IMG/VR virus record: IMGVR_UViG_3300043464_002550
Coordinates: 1 to 24,020 of that record
Source: a virus
Direction: 5' to 3' (one strand)
DNA length: 24,020 nucleotides
Numbering within the stretch: the first letter of the stretch is position 1; each line of letters begins with the position of its first letter. The position numbers were made by a program, and so were the translations under genes. The notes beneath the pieces were generated by a model. That model did not search any database. It saw only the letters and a list, made by a program, of their open reading frames with translations, and was not told the DNA's origin. Below are positions 1 through 7,146 of the stretch, one piece after another.

Positions 1-2
1 TC

Positions 3-164
3 TCATACGATCTATTGAAAAATATGAGTAGATTCTCCGCTGTTCAGGACTGTATGCGAAGATATTTGTACGATCAGATGGTTTCTCCGTTAATTTATAT
101 TGAGCCGAATAACTGGGAAACAGCAATATTTCTTCCTGTACAAAACATGAGGAGCTACGCTTAA
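3..164 (+). CDS. C-terminal end of an unidentified tail/baseplate-region protein (5' truncated)
   Basis: An open frame enters from the window edge and ends at TAA 162-164, giving 53 visible residues. They include the segment SPLIYIEPNNWETA and end NMRSYA. The stop overlaps the ATG of the next gene (TAATG), so the two are probably translationally coupled and in one tail operon. I do not recognise the family from this fragment. The position just upstream of a tail-tube-like gene suggests a structural or tail-completion protein, but that is inferred from context only. Confidence 0.7.
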   Translation, partial: SYDLLKNMSRFSAVQDCMRRYLYDQMVSPLIYIEPNNWETAIFLPVQNMRSYA

Positions 165-949
165 TGGCAATAAATCCGCAAAGAACGCTGAACATCAGCA
201 ACTTCCTTTCTCAAGCCAGAAAGAGTGGCTTCTCAAGACTCAATCGAATTGCCATCAATATCAAGCCGCCAGCAGAGCTTGTTGAGATTCTGAATTATAA
301 AGAAAAGGATAACTATCTTACTTATTATGCAGAGTCTGTAAGTTATCCTGGACAAGAACTATTGACCACCGACTTATACTATGGTGGTCCACCGATGAAC
401 GTTCCAGTTCGCAGCGATTACAAAGATGTAACGATTTCATTTATTGTGGATGATGACATGCGTCAGAAAATGTTCTTCGACGCATGGCTAAACTTTGTAA
501 ACCCAAAAGAAAACAAATACGATTTTAGATATCGCGATGATTACATTGGAGAAATAGACATTCTTCAAATTTCTGAGGATGGTAATCGAGTCTCATATGG
601 CATGAGACTTTACGAAGTGTTTCCAATTAATCTTGGTGAAATCAAAGGATCGTGGGCAGAACAAGAACCAATTAGACTTGACGCCACATTCTCATATCGT
701 TACTGGAGAAGTTTGAATGCTGACGCATATGAGAGAAGTGATGATGATGCGCCAGAAGTTTTAGAGAGCATTGATGTTGTTGGAAATCGCCGCGATAGAG
801 AAGTCTTAGATAGCATTGATGTGAATGGAAGAAGACGACGTGGAGATGGAAGTGAAGTCTTAGAAAGTATTGATGTGAGAGGAACTAGAAGAGAAACCGA
901 AATATTAGAAAGTATTGACGTCACTGGAAGAAGAAGACGAGGTGGCTGA
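164..949 (+). CDS. T4 gp19/gp54-like tail tube or tube-initiator protein with C-terminal ESIDV repeats
   Basis: A 261-residue protein. Residues about 85-185 resemble the T4 gp19-type tail-tube fold. The segment FPINLGEIKGSW followed by RLDATFSYRYWR matches the end of T4 gp19 (PTNVGELQLDW, then a strand ending DYWE). Such proteins form the inner tube through which DNA passes, or the baseplate ring that starts tube polymerisation; which of the two applies here cannot be settled by eye. After the tube-like part there is a basic, low-complexity tail at residues 198-261 made of four copies of E-[VI]-L-[ED]-S-I-D-V-x-G-x-R. T4 gp19 has 163 residues and lacks this extension. The gene starts at the ATG overlapping the upstream stop and precedes gp26. 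Confidence 0.8.
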   Translation: MAINPQRTLNISNFLSQARKSGFSRLNRIAINIKPPAELVEILNYKEKDNYLTYYAESVSYPGQELLTTDLYYGGPPMNVPVRSDYKDVTISFIVDDDMRQKMFFDAWLNFVNPKENKYDFRYRDDYIGEIDILQISEDGNRVSYGMRLYEVFPINLGEIKGSWAEQEPIRLDATFSYRYWRSLNADAYERSDDDAPEVLESIDVVGNRRDREVLDSIDVNGRRRRGDGSEVLESIDVRGTRRETEILESIDVTGRRRRGG

Positions 950-967
950 TAACTTATGGAGTGAATT

Positions 968-1690
968 ATGGCTATACCAAAAATTGATTTGCCGACATAT
1001 AAACTTAGAATTGAGTCATTAGATAAAGAAATTACTTTTAGACCATTCGTGGTGAAAGAAGAAAAGATTCTTTTAATGGCACTTGAGTCAAAAGATTATG
1101 AAACAAGTTTAGATGCCATTAAGCAAATTGTGAAGAATTGTGTGTTAGAAGATATTGATGTTGAATCATTACCTTTATATGAGATTGAGTATTTGTTCTT
1201 AAATTTAAGAGCAAGATCAATCGGCGAAGTTGTGACTCTAGAATACGTTTGCGAAAACGTCGTTGCAGAGAACAAGAGATGTAAAGGTCGTATGGAGATG
1301 AATGTGGACTTGCTACAAGTAGCAATTGATCACAAGCCAGTCCAGAATATGATTCAGTTATCAAATGGCGTTGGTATTAAATTGAATTATCCGACAATCA
1401 GTGTTTCGAAAGTATTGATTGAGAAGCTGAATTCAAAAGATGCACCGACTGAGATTCTTAAACAATGTACAGAATATCTTTTTGATGAGAATCAGGTTTA
1501 TAGAATTGATGAAATGCAGCAAGGTGAGTTTGATGAGTTTGTGAATAACTTAACAACTGAACAATATCGAAAGATTAAAAAGTTTTTTCTTGACATGCCT
1601 ATTTTGAAATTTGAAAATGAATTAGTCTGTAAGAAGTGTGGTAAGAATCACACCATCAGGCTGGAGGGTCTCCTCGATTTTTTCGTATAA
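968..1690 (+). CDS. 26: Baseplate hub assembly protein, T4 gp26-like
   Basis: A 240-residue protein of the T4 gp26 baseplate-hub assembly family (T4 gp26 has 208 residues). The N-terminus (ITFRPFVVKEEKILLMALES) and the Cys pairs C95/C105 and C221/C224 (CKKCGKNH), which look like a zinc ribbon, are as I recall them for T4-like homologues. The ATG has a good ribosome site (TATGGAGTGAATT). The protein ends LLDFFV immediately after a run of six T residues. The same run lets the ribosome enter the gp51 frame, which is open across the junction. The gene sits between the tube-like protein and gp51, where tail assembly chaperones are found in other phages. Confidence 0.85.
   Translation: MAIPKIDLPTYKLRIESLDKEITFRPFVVKEEKILLMALESKDYETSLDAIKQIVKNCVLEDIDVESLPLYEIEYLFLNLRARSIGEVVTLEYVCENVVAENKRCKGRMEMNVDLLQVAIDHKPVQNMIQLSNGVGIKLNYPTISVSKVLIEKLNSKDAPTEILKQCTEYLFDENQVYRIDEMQQGEFDEFVNNLTTEQYRKIKKFFLDMPILKFENELVCKKCGKNHTIRLEGLLDFFV
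1678..1684 (+). promoter_or_regulatory. Candidate programmed -1 frameshift site joining gp26 to gp51
   Basis: In the gp26 frame the heptamer reads T TTT TTC, a classic X XXY YYZ slippery site, six bases before the gp26 stop (TAA 1688-1690). The -1 frame is open from 1645 to the gp51 stop at 1879-1881. A shift would give a fusion of about 304 residues running DFF-RISLRNENLKTYF and then into gp51. The fused segment reads like the continuous start of the gp51 domain. Confidence 0.65.
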
Positions 1691-1722
1691 GCCTTCGTAA
1701 TGAGAATTTGAAAACATACTTC

Positions 1723-1881
1723 ATGACTAATTTTGCATTGATGCAACATCATGGATATAGCCTAACGGAACTTGAGCAAATGATTCCTTGGGAAAGAGCA
1801 ATGTATGTTTCTTTAGTGGCGCAACACGTCAAAGAAGAAAATGATAAGATAAGAGAACGACAACTACAGAGAAAACGATAA
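1723..1881 (+). CDS. 51: Baseplate hub assembly catalyst, T4 gp51-like
   Basis: A 52-residue frame starting MTNFALMQHHGYSLTELEQ and continuing MIPWERAMYVSLV, typical of gp51-like proteins of T4-like phages as I recall them. The C-terminus is a charged helix rich in K, R, E and Q. The first ATG in this frame (1723) has no Shine-Dalgarno sequence in front of it. The frame stays open upstream to 1645, overlapping the end of gp26. Expression as a gp26-gp51 frameshift product is therefore at least as likely as independent initiation. The stop TAA overlaps the ATG of the next gene at 1881. Confidence 0.75.
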   Translation: MTNFALMQHHGYSLTELEQMIPWERAMYVSLVAQHVKEENDKIRERQLQRKR

Positions 1882-3296
1882 TGGCAATTGGCGTATCTAA
1901 CATCGAAAGACTTCGCAGCAATTTTGCAGATAGAGGCGATTTCTATCAGAACGATTTCTCATCTAGATTTGGTGGTGGTCCTTTCCGAAATCCTTTCGGA
2001 AGTCCATTTGGAAGTCCATTTGGTGCCTCATTTCCAAGCGCAGCCACAATTGGCAACACCTTTAGAGATGATGCAGGCGACATGGTCAAGAAAGTTGTCT
2101 CCAGCGATACAAAATCAATCAACAATTCAATTGCAGGATCGTTGAATCAAAGGATTCAAGATCAGATTGAAAAGAGCGAACCAACATACACCAAACCTGG
2201 AGATGTTACTGCAGACGCAATTATGTCAATGGATCAGGCTGAGGAATTTATATCAAAACTTCAGGAAGATCAAGAAAGTGCCAAACGAATCAATACGACT
2301 CGATTGACAGAAGATTCTGGAATCAAAAATGTTGCAGCAGCACTTCAAACAACTGAAGATAGTACATTGGCTGGATTGGGTCAATTTGGATTAGATAGCA
2401 GCACATTAGAAACATTAAGAAATTTAAATCTGACTGGACTCGACTTTTCTGGCGTTGGTATGGGTGCAGGATATACTCCAATTGAAATTAACCAACCTAT
2501 TACCGAGGCAGATACAACTTCAGATACTGCTCAAATACCAGCTGTGTCTCAGGAATTTAATGATGTTGTCAGCGAGATGTTCGATAATCAAGATGCTGCC
2601 CCAGAGGACTACAAACTTTCCAAATTAAACGTGACATATACAAAAGTTTCTCCTGAATTAGAAGAAGATGATCTTGAAGAAATCGAATCAATTGATGTTT
2701 CTGGAACTCTGGCTGGTGCCAAAGAAGAAGATGATCTAGATGAATTAGAATCGATTGATGTGAGAGGAAGATTGGCTGGAGATGAAGATGAAGAAATTGA
2801 TTCTGTCGATGTAAGTGGATATCGAGAAGGAGAGGGGCAGGGTCCCGATCTCGGAAGAGATGAATATGAATATGGAAATGATCCATGGGAAAGATTCAAA
2901 GCACTCTATGCCGACTTCTATGGCGGTGGAAGAGCTGGCGAAGTTTTGTCTGAATATAATCGCAGAGAAGAAGCAGGAGACTTTAGTTCAATCACAAGTC
3001 CAAAAAATCTCAGTCTAAGAAAAGAATCTGATACATTAAGTCCAATGAGTCAAGATGCAAACATGATCTTAAATGCTAAAAGAGAAAAAGATCAATTGAT
3101 GGCAATTACTGATATGATGAAAACAACTCAAGAAGATAAACCATCACAACCAATTGTGATCAATAATTCTAAAACAATAACAACAAGACCACAAGGCGAT
3201 TCAAGAACAGGCAAAGTGTTTACTGATGATAACACATTCAATCGCTTATCAATGGCTGACTCAAATCATCCGCAGTATACGGGCTTTCGCGGATAA
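1881..3296 (+). CDS. Virion structural protein of the tail region, with ESIDV repeats (function unknown)
   Basis: A 471-residue acidic, low-complexity protein. The N-terminus (about residues 28-55) is rich in Gly, Pro and Phe, with repeated FGSP units. Residues about 260-316 carry three copies of the motif (E/D)-S-(I/V)-D-V-x-G, the same motif as at the end of the tube-like protein two genes upstream, here separated by acidic spacers (EEDDLDE) instead of basic ones. The C-terminus contains VINNSKTIT and a polar tail, which is common in phage virion proteins. It follows gp26/gp51, where a tape measure or hub protein is expected, but no long hydrophobic coiled coil was seen. I do not assign gp27, gp28 or gp29. 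The start is the ATG of a TAATG overlap. Confidence 0.65.
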   Translation: MAIGVSNIERLRSNFADRGDFYQNDFSSRFGGGPFRNPFGSPFGSPFGASFPSAATIGNTFRDDAGDMVKKVVSSDTKSINNSIAGSLNQRIQDQIEKSEPTYTKPGDVTADAIMSMDQAEEFISKLQEDQESAKRINTTRLTEDSGIKNVAAALQTTEDSTLAGLGQFGLDSSTLETLRNLNLTGLDFSGVGMGAGYTPIEINQPITEADTTSDTAQIPAVSQEFNDVVSEMFDNQDAAPEDYKLSKLNVTYTKVSPELEEDDLEEIESIDVSGTLAGAKEEDDLDELESIDVRGRLAGDEDEEIDSVDVSGYREGEGQGPDLGRDEYEYGNDPWERFKALYADFYGGGRAGEVLSEYNRREEAGDFSSITSPKNLSLRKESDTLSPMSQDANMILNAKREKDQLMAITDMMKTTQEDKPSQPIVINNSKTITTRPQGDSRTGKVFTDDNTFNRLSMADSNHPQYTGFRG

Positions 3297-3320
3297 AAAA
3301 AGGGGGACCGAAGTCCCCCT
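3294..3320 (-). terminator. Intrinsic terminator of the gp32 transcript
   Basis: On the - strand the sequence folds as AGGGGGAC-TTCG-GTCCCCCT, an 8-bp stem closed by a C(UUCG)G tetraloop, followed directly by a run of seven T. It lies between the convergent 471-aa gene and gp32. On the + strand no T-run follows, so it mainly serves the - strand. Confidence 0.9.
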
Positions 3321-3348
3321 GAAAACATCTACGGTTTTCTAAAGAAAA

Positions 3349-4245
3349 TTACTCAGCAGCAAGTTTCTCGAAGAATGCCATGTCATCATCTTCGACAGTG
3401 ACATCTTCAGCAGTGACCTTCTTGGCAGGAGCAGAGCGAATGACAGGAGCGGCTGCTTCCTCATCATCAACTCGTTTGGCAGTTGCACCAGCAACTCCAC
3501 CAGCACCAAGAACCTTGTCCAATTTAGCCTTGAGTTCATCATAGGACTTGAAGTTATCAGGCTTCAAGAAATCCTTGAGTGAATGGGCAGACTTCCAGAC
3601 CTGCTCAATCTTCGCATCATCACCACTCAACAATGGAGCAGGAGCCTCAAACTCCGACTTGTCATAGTTGCGATAGCCTTCGACGTTGCGAATCTTGACC
3701 TTGAAGTTTGCACCCTTCCAGAAATCAAACGGATTCATTGGGGTCTCATCAGCAAACTGTGGCTCAAGTTGTTCCTTGATCTTATCAAAGATCTTTTTGC
3801 CGAACTTGAACAAGAAAACCTTGCCCTCATTCTGCGGACGCTTTGCGTCAGAAACAACAAGGATGTTTGCGATGTAGGTCAACTTACGCTTCTGCTTACG
3901 AGCAATTTCCTTGTTGGCTTCAATGCCAGAATTCCAAAGAACTGTGTTGTACTCAGAAACAGGGTCAGTCTTGCCAAGTGTTGTGAGAGAATTCTCAATG
4001 TACCAACCACCTGGACCTTGGAAACCGTGCGACCAAATCTGCACCCAAGGCAAACCATCTTCACCGTCTACTGCTGGTGTATCAAGAAAACGAATGACAG
4101 CGTATCCGTTACCAGCGGCATCAACCTCTGGTTGCCAGAAACGATCATCAGCATTTGATTTACCACCACCAGTGGATGAAGAGGCTTCGACTGCTTTCTT
4201 CAATTTATCAAGGGAGGAACCCTTCTTAAGATTAGATAGACTCAT
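3349..4245 (-). CDS. 32: Single-stranded DNA-binding protein, T4 gp32-like, lacking zinc ligands
   Basis: A 298-residue homologue of T4 gp32 (301 residues), the ssDNA-binding protein of replication, recombination and repair. Seen: a basic N-terminal LAST-like segment, then DDRFWQPEVDAAGNGYAVIRF, SHGF, GGWYIE, YIANILVV, NEGKVFLFKFGKKIFDKI and an acidic C-terminal tail (VEDDDMAFFEKLAAE), the tail that contacts other replication proteins in T4. T4 gp32 binds zinc through one His and three Cys. The His is kept (H73), but the protein has no cysteine at all. The ribosome site is GGAG nine bases before the ATG. A promoter lies about 70 bp upstream and a UUCG terminator follows. Confidence 0.95.
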   Translation of the reverse strand: MSLSNLKKGSSLDKLKKAVEASSSTGGGKSNADDRFWQPEVDAAGNGYAVIRFLDTPAVDGEDGLPWVQIWSHGFQGPGGWYIENSLTTLGKTDPVSEYNTVLWNSGIEANKEIARKQKRKLTYIANILVVSDAKRPQNEGKVFLFKFGKKIFDKIKEQLEPQFADETPMNPFDFWKGANFKVKIRNVEGYRNYDKSEFEAPAPLLSGDDAKIEQVWKSAHSLKDFLKPDNFKSYDELKAKLDKVLGAGGVAGATAKRVDDEEAAAPVIRSAPAKKVTAEDVTVEDDDMAFFEKLAAE

Positions 4246-4312
4246 TTGTATAACTCCGTATAGCGTTGTATGAATTGTATATCGACTTGTCCACTTTCTT
4301 CATTACCATATC

Positions 4313-4341
4313 ATTATATAGCATTTCTGTCTCCAAGTAAA
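4313..4341 (-). promoter_or_regulatory. Sigma70-like promoter for gp32
   Basis: On the - strand TTTACT (4336-4341) and TATAAT (4313-4318) are separated by exactly 17 bp. The site lies over the 3' end of gp59 and about 70 bp upstream of the gp32 ATG, so gp32 can be expressed apart from gp33-gp59. Two further sites in the window have the same two hexamers and spacing. Confidence 0.7.
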
Positions 4342-4919
4342 GTTTCTTTTGTGAGAGCCTTGTACTTGTCAACATTCACATTCAAGAATGATCCGTATTT
4401 GCGAATCTTTCTTGATACTTTGGGATAGATGATGTCATCAGAAATCTTCTTGTCCCAAATTCGAATAAAGTCGAAGATGTTATTCAAGATTACCATTGTT
4501 TCAATAGTAACATCATTCTGAAGAAAAGCAGTTAGCAATTTAGGGAACTGCCCATCTTCGACTTTAAATAGTTCGTTGAAATTGTCTTTGCTTGCAATCT
4601 TCTCAAGATCCTCAACGTAGATCTTGCTCATGGAATCCGTCTTTCGTTTCCATTCTCTGTAGGTAGATTCAGCTTCTTCCTCAAGTAGAGACTTGGTCCA
4701 ATTATCGTCACTGTGTACAAAATTAGCAACCAAAAATGGAACCATCTCATCGTCGCGATACTTCCTCGCAAGACGGTGGAATAGAAATTTGTCACGACGT
4801 TTTTGAAATGCATCTACAGATACTCGTGTCTTGCCATCGTAGTGAAAGAAATTATAATTTTCTGAATTGAAATGCAACTTGATGGCTTGGTAGGTGCAAT
4901 ACAAATCGTACCCATTCAT
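4314..4919 (-). CDS. 59: Loader of replicative DNA helicase, T4 gp59-like
   Basis: A 201-residue homologue of T4 gp59 (217 residues), which loads the gp41 helicase onto gp32-coated forks. The N-terminus YDLYCTYQAIKLHFNSENYN followed by GKTRVSVDAFQKRRDKFLFHRL matches the family pattern (T4: RVSDAAYQKRRDKYFFQKL). The rest is mainly helical. The ATG overlaps the stop of gp33 (ATGA), and gp32 lies just downstream. The gp33-gp59-gp32 order is a T4 hallmark. Confidence 0.9.
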   Translation of the reverse strand: MNGYDLYCTYQAIKLHFNSENYNFFHYDGKTRVSVDAFQKRRDKFLFHRLARKYRDDEMVPFLVANFVHSDDNWTKSLLEEEAESTYREWKRKTDSMSKIYVEDLEKIASKDNFNELFKVEDGQFPKLLTAFLQNDVTIETMVILNNIFDFIRIWDKKISDDIIYPKVSRKIRKYGSFLNVNVDKYKALTKETLLGDRNAI

Positions 4920-5137
4920 ATCGGAAGTTTGCTACCCTTTGGAAGATATCTCAAATCCATTGCTTCACCCTGAATGATGCTTTTTAGAGAATCATTGATC
5001 AGAGTTGCAGCAACTTCAATCTCTAAATTATTTCGTTCGCAATAAGTTGTCACTGCATCCATGTGATCAATTTTCTCTTTGATTGCCATTTCCATGATCA
5101 TCATTGAGAAATTATTCTTTTCTTCTCTATTAGCCAT
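4916..5137 (-). CDS. 33: Late transcription coactivator, T4 gp33-like
   Basis: A 73-residue protein starting MANREEKNNFS. The core (HMDAVTTYCERNNLEIEVAA followed by TLINDSLKSIIQGEAMDLRYLP and the end GSKLPI) matches gp33 of T4-like phages, which bridges host RNA polymerase and the sliding clamp for late transcription. An upstream ATG at 5155 would add six residues. I prefer the ATG at 5137 because it lies one base after the stop of the upstream gene and has GAG eight bases before it. T4 gp33 has 112 residues; the short form is usual outside enteric T4 relatives. The stop overlaps the start of gp59. Confidence 0.85.
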   Translation of the reverse strand: MANREEKNNFSMMIMEMAIKEKIDHMDAVTTYCERNNLEIEVAATLINDSLKSIIQGEAMDLRYLPKGSKLPI

Positions 5138-5138
5138 A

Positions 5139-6161
5139 TTAGATCTCATATGCATTCAAGGAATTGTTCAATTGTTGAGTCACGCGAACAAATGTCGTGC
5201 GCTTACTCAACTCCCTCAATTCACTTGCTCCAACATAGGTGCATGCTGAACGCAAACCACCTAAAATATCTTTCATTGTTCTACTGACTTCACCACGATA
5301 TGGAATCTCAACTGTCTTGCCTTCAGAGGCGCGATAGTTTGCCACACCACCATTATGTAAATCCATGGCAGTGTCAGAACTCATGCCATAGAACTTGTTA
5401 TCACCAAAAGGAGATGCTCCACCTTCTTTGTGTCCAGCAAGCATTCCACCAAGCATCACAAAGTCGGCTCCCGCAGCAAATGCTTTCACCACGTCTCCAG
5501 GAACGGTACACCCTCCGTCCGCTATAATATGACCCTTGAGACCATGAGCAGCATCTGCACATTCAATAACCGCACTCAACTGCGGGTAGCCGATACCTGT
5601 TTTCTTTCGTGTTGTACAAACAGAACCAGGACCAATACCAACCTTCACAACGTCTACACCTGCGAGAATTAATTCTTCAGTCATCTCTGGTGTGACAACA
5701 TTTCCCGACATGAGCACAATGTAAGGATAACGATCGCGAAAACGCTTTACGAATTCTACAAACTGTTGTGTGTAACCATTCGCAACATCAATACAGACGC
5801 GCATGTGTGGCTGTCCAACAATGCTGAAAACGTTACTAAACTTTTCAACATCTTTATCACTGATACCAAGAGAGTAGATTGTACTATTCAGTTTCTTCTG
5901 GAAATGGTTAATTAACTCAACGTCTTTATAATGTTTTGTGAGAGCAACCATGCAACGATGTTTGTTTAGTTCATCGTCCATTCCGAACGCACCAACACCA
6001 TCCATGTTAGCCGCCATGATTGGAACACCATACCATGAATTGCCACTTCGGAAAGTAAAAGTTCTTTCTAACTTTACTTGGCTACGAGATTCTATTGTAG
6101 ATCTTTTAGGAACAATCAAAACATCTTTATAATCTAACTTCACATCTTCAATGATACGCAT
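5139..6161 (-). CDS. guaC: GMP reductase (GuaC)
   Basis: A 340-residue TIM-barrel enzyme very similar to E. coli GuaC (347 residues) along its whole length: [53 protein letters not shown] with catalytic C182, [60 protein letters not shown] reductase converts GMP plus NADPH to IMP and ammonia. It lacks the CBS domains of bacterial IMP dehydrogenase. It sits immediately upstream of gp33, two bases from its start, so it is probably co-transcribed with the replication block and may rebalance purine pools. The ribosome site is GAGG. All key residues seem present. Confidence 0.95.
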   Translation of the reverse strand: MRIIEDVKLDYKDVLIVPKRSTIESRSQVKLERTFTFRSGNSWYGVPIMAANMDGVGAFGMDDELNKHRCMVALTKHYKDVELINHFQKKLNSTIYSLGISDKDVEKFSNVFSIVGQPHMRVCIDVANGYTQQFVEFVKRFRDRYPYIVLMSGNVVTPEMTEELILAGVDVVKVGIGPGSVCTTRKKTGIGYPQLSAVIECADAAHGLKGHIIADGGCTVPGDVVKAFAAGADFVMLGGMLAGHKEGGASPFGDNKFYGMSSDTAMDLHNGGVANYRASEGKTVEIPYRGEVSRTMKDILGGLRSACTYVGASELRELSKRTTFVRVTQQLNNSLNAYEI

Positions 6162-6167
6162 AAAACC

Positions 6168-6794
6168 TCAATGATAAAAGATATGTGCTCCAATCTTTGC
6201 AATAAGTCGCTTTTCTTCAGCCCATGCTGGGTCAACATAGTCAGCATGGAAGTACATTGCAGGACCAATTATACCGTATCTCTTCTTAGAAATCAATATA
6301 TTCTCTGCAATTTGCAAAGACTCTGTCCATGCGGAGCGACTACGAATTGCTTTCTTGTCTTGACATACCCAAGAGAATTGGCAAGTTCCTCTGACTTTTT
6401 GATAAACTACACCACAAACTGAACGAGGAAACTGTTTGCTCTTGACACGATTCATCGTGACTTCAGCCACTGCAATTTTACCAGCACGTGGTTCTGACCC
6501 TGCTTCGAAATAGATGTTCTTGGCAAGACATTCGACTTCACGCATCACCTTTTGTTTTTTGTCATATGAGAGTTCAAGAAACTCCATGCGGTGATTCATT
6601 TCTTTCATTTGTGAAGTGAGAAGAACATTTGCTTCACGCTCTAGTTCTAATTGTTGCATTGTTCGATCGTAGATTTCGAATGGCACGAACAACCCAAAGA
6701 ACACGGCAGCAAATAAGCCACCCCAGAGCATAAAGAAATTGTGGTTGCGATCAAAATATTTTTCTACATTACAAAGTATATCTACTGCATTCAT
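6168..6794 (-). CDS. Membrane-anchored SleB-type cell wall hydrolase (probable lysis enzyme)
   Basis: A 208-residue protein starting MNAVDILCNVEKYF. A hydrophobic segment at about residues 20-40 (FFMLWGGLFAAVFFGLFVPF) is followed by a short coiled coil (QQLELEREANVLLTSQMKEM). The C-terminal half is a SleB/cortex-lytic hydrolase domain: EVECLAKNIYFEAGSEP with the probable catalytic Glu97, AVAEVTMNRV, CQFSW, and the end AMYFHADYVDPAW. The family cleaves peptidoglycan glycan strands. The anchor suggests a membrane-tethered endolysin or a periplasmic enzyme. A further ATG at 6809 is in frame, but GGAG lies nine bases before the 6794 ATG. It is downstream of the tmRNA terminator. Confidence 0.8.
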   Translation of the reverse strand: MNAVDILCNVEKYFDRNHNFFMLWGGLFAAVFFGLFVPFEIYDRTMQQLELEREANVLLTSQMKEMNHRMEFLELSYDKKQKVMREVECLAKNIYFEAGSEPRAGKIAVAEVTMNRVKSKQFPRSVCGVVYQKVRGTCQFSWVCQDKKAIRSRSAWTESLQIAENILISKKRYGIIGPAMYFHADYVDPAWAEEKRLIAKIGAHIFYH

Positions 6795-6820
6795 GTTTCG
6801 AGTCTCCATTATTGCAGTGG

Positions 6821-6852
6821 AAAGAAAAGGTTGGTGGTTCGCACCACCAACC
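6821..6852 (-). terminator. Intrinsic terminator after the tmRNA
   Basis: On the - strand a perfect 10-bp stem GGTTGGTGGT / ACCACCAACC closes on the loop GCGA and is followed by TTTTCTTT. It lies just downstream of the tmRNA coding piece and upstream of the SleB-type gene. Confidence 0.9.
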
Positions 6853-7146
6853 CAGACCTTTCTGTTACCGAGCGGTCAACTCTTTGTACTCAGTGTGCTT
6901 ATTAAGCAGCAAGAGCCATAGGTGTAAATGAATCATCGTTTGCATTTACGTTTTTTGCGCTGATTAAGTCAGTCGCCTCACTGGTAGCCTTTGGTTTATT
7001 ACTTGCCCTGTCGAAGCCAAATTCATCCCCATAAGATAGCCACCACGTACATTGCTGAAGAGGTGATGGGCATTTGGTGGAGATGTCGGGGGTCGAACCC
7101 GAGTCCAGAACACCTTTAGTCAGAGGTTCACTACCATTAATCAATC
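6853..7146 (-). ncRNA. ssrA: Circularly permuted (two-piece) tmRNA
   Basis: Read on the - strand, the tRNA-like 3' part comes first: a T arm (CTCGGGTTCGACCCCCGA), then CATCTCC, discriminator A and CCA (7077-7075). A 44-base spacer (7074-7031) follows. The 5' part then starts GGGGATGAATTTGGCTTCGA at 7030. GGGGATG pairs with CATCTCC, with G-U as the third pair, the alanine identity element. CTACCA in the 5' part pairs with TGGTAG upstream of the T arm (helix 2). The resume GCA at 6943-6941 opens the tag ANDDSFTPMALAA, ending TAATAA at 6904. The tag resembles proteobacterial tags (ANDENYALAA) and ends in the protease signal ALAA. tmRNA frees stalled ribosomes and tags their products. The left and right boundaries are approximate. 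Confidence 0.92.

Noticed and set aside
2569-2899. Two - strand frames opposite the 471-aa gene with repetitive sequence
   Set aside because: They are antisense of the ESIDV and acidic repeat codons; no ribosome site and no family resemblance.
3583-4158. A long + strand frame opposite gp32
   Set aside because: Antisense shadow of gp32, which is certain from its sequence.
6902-7144. An 80-codon - strand frame ending ANDDSFTPMALAA
   Set aside because: The frame runs through the T arm, CCA end, spacer and tag of the tmRNA; it is not a protein gene, only its last 13 codons are translated as the tag.
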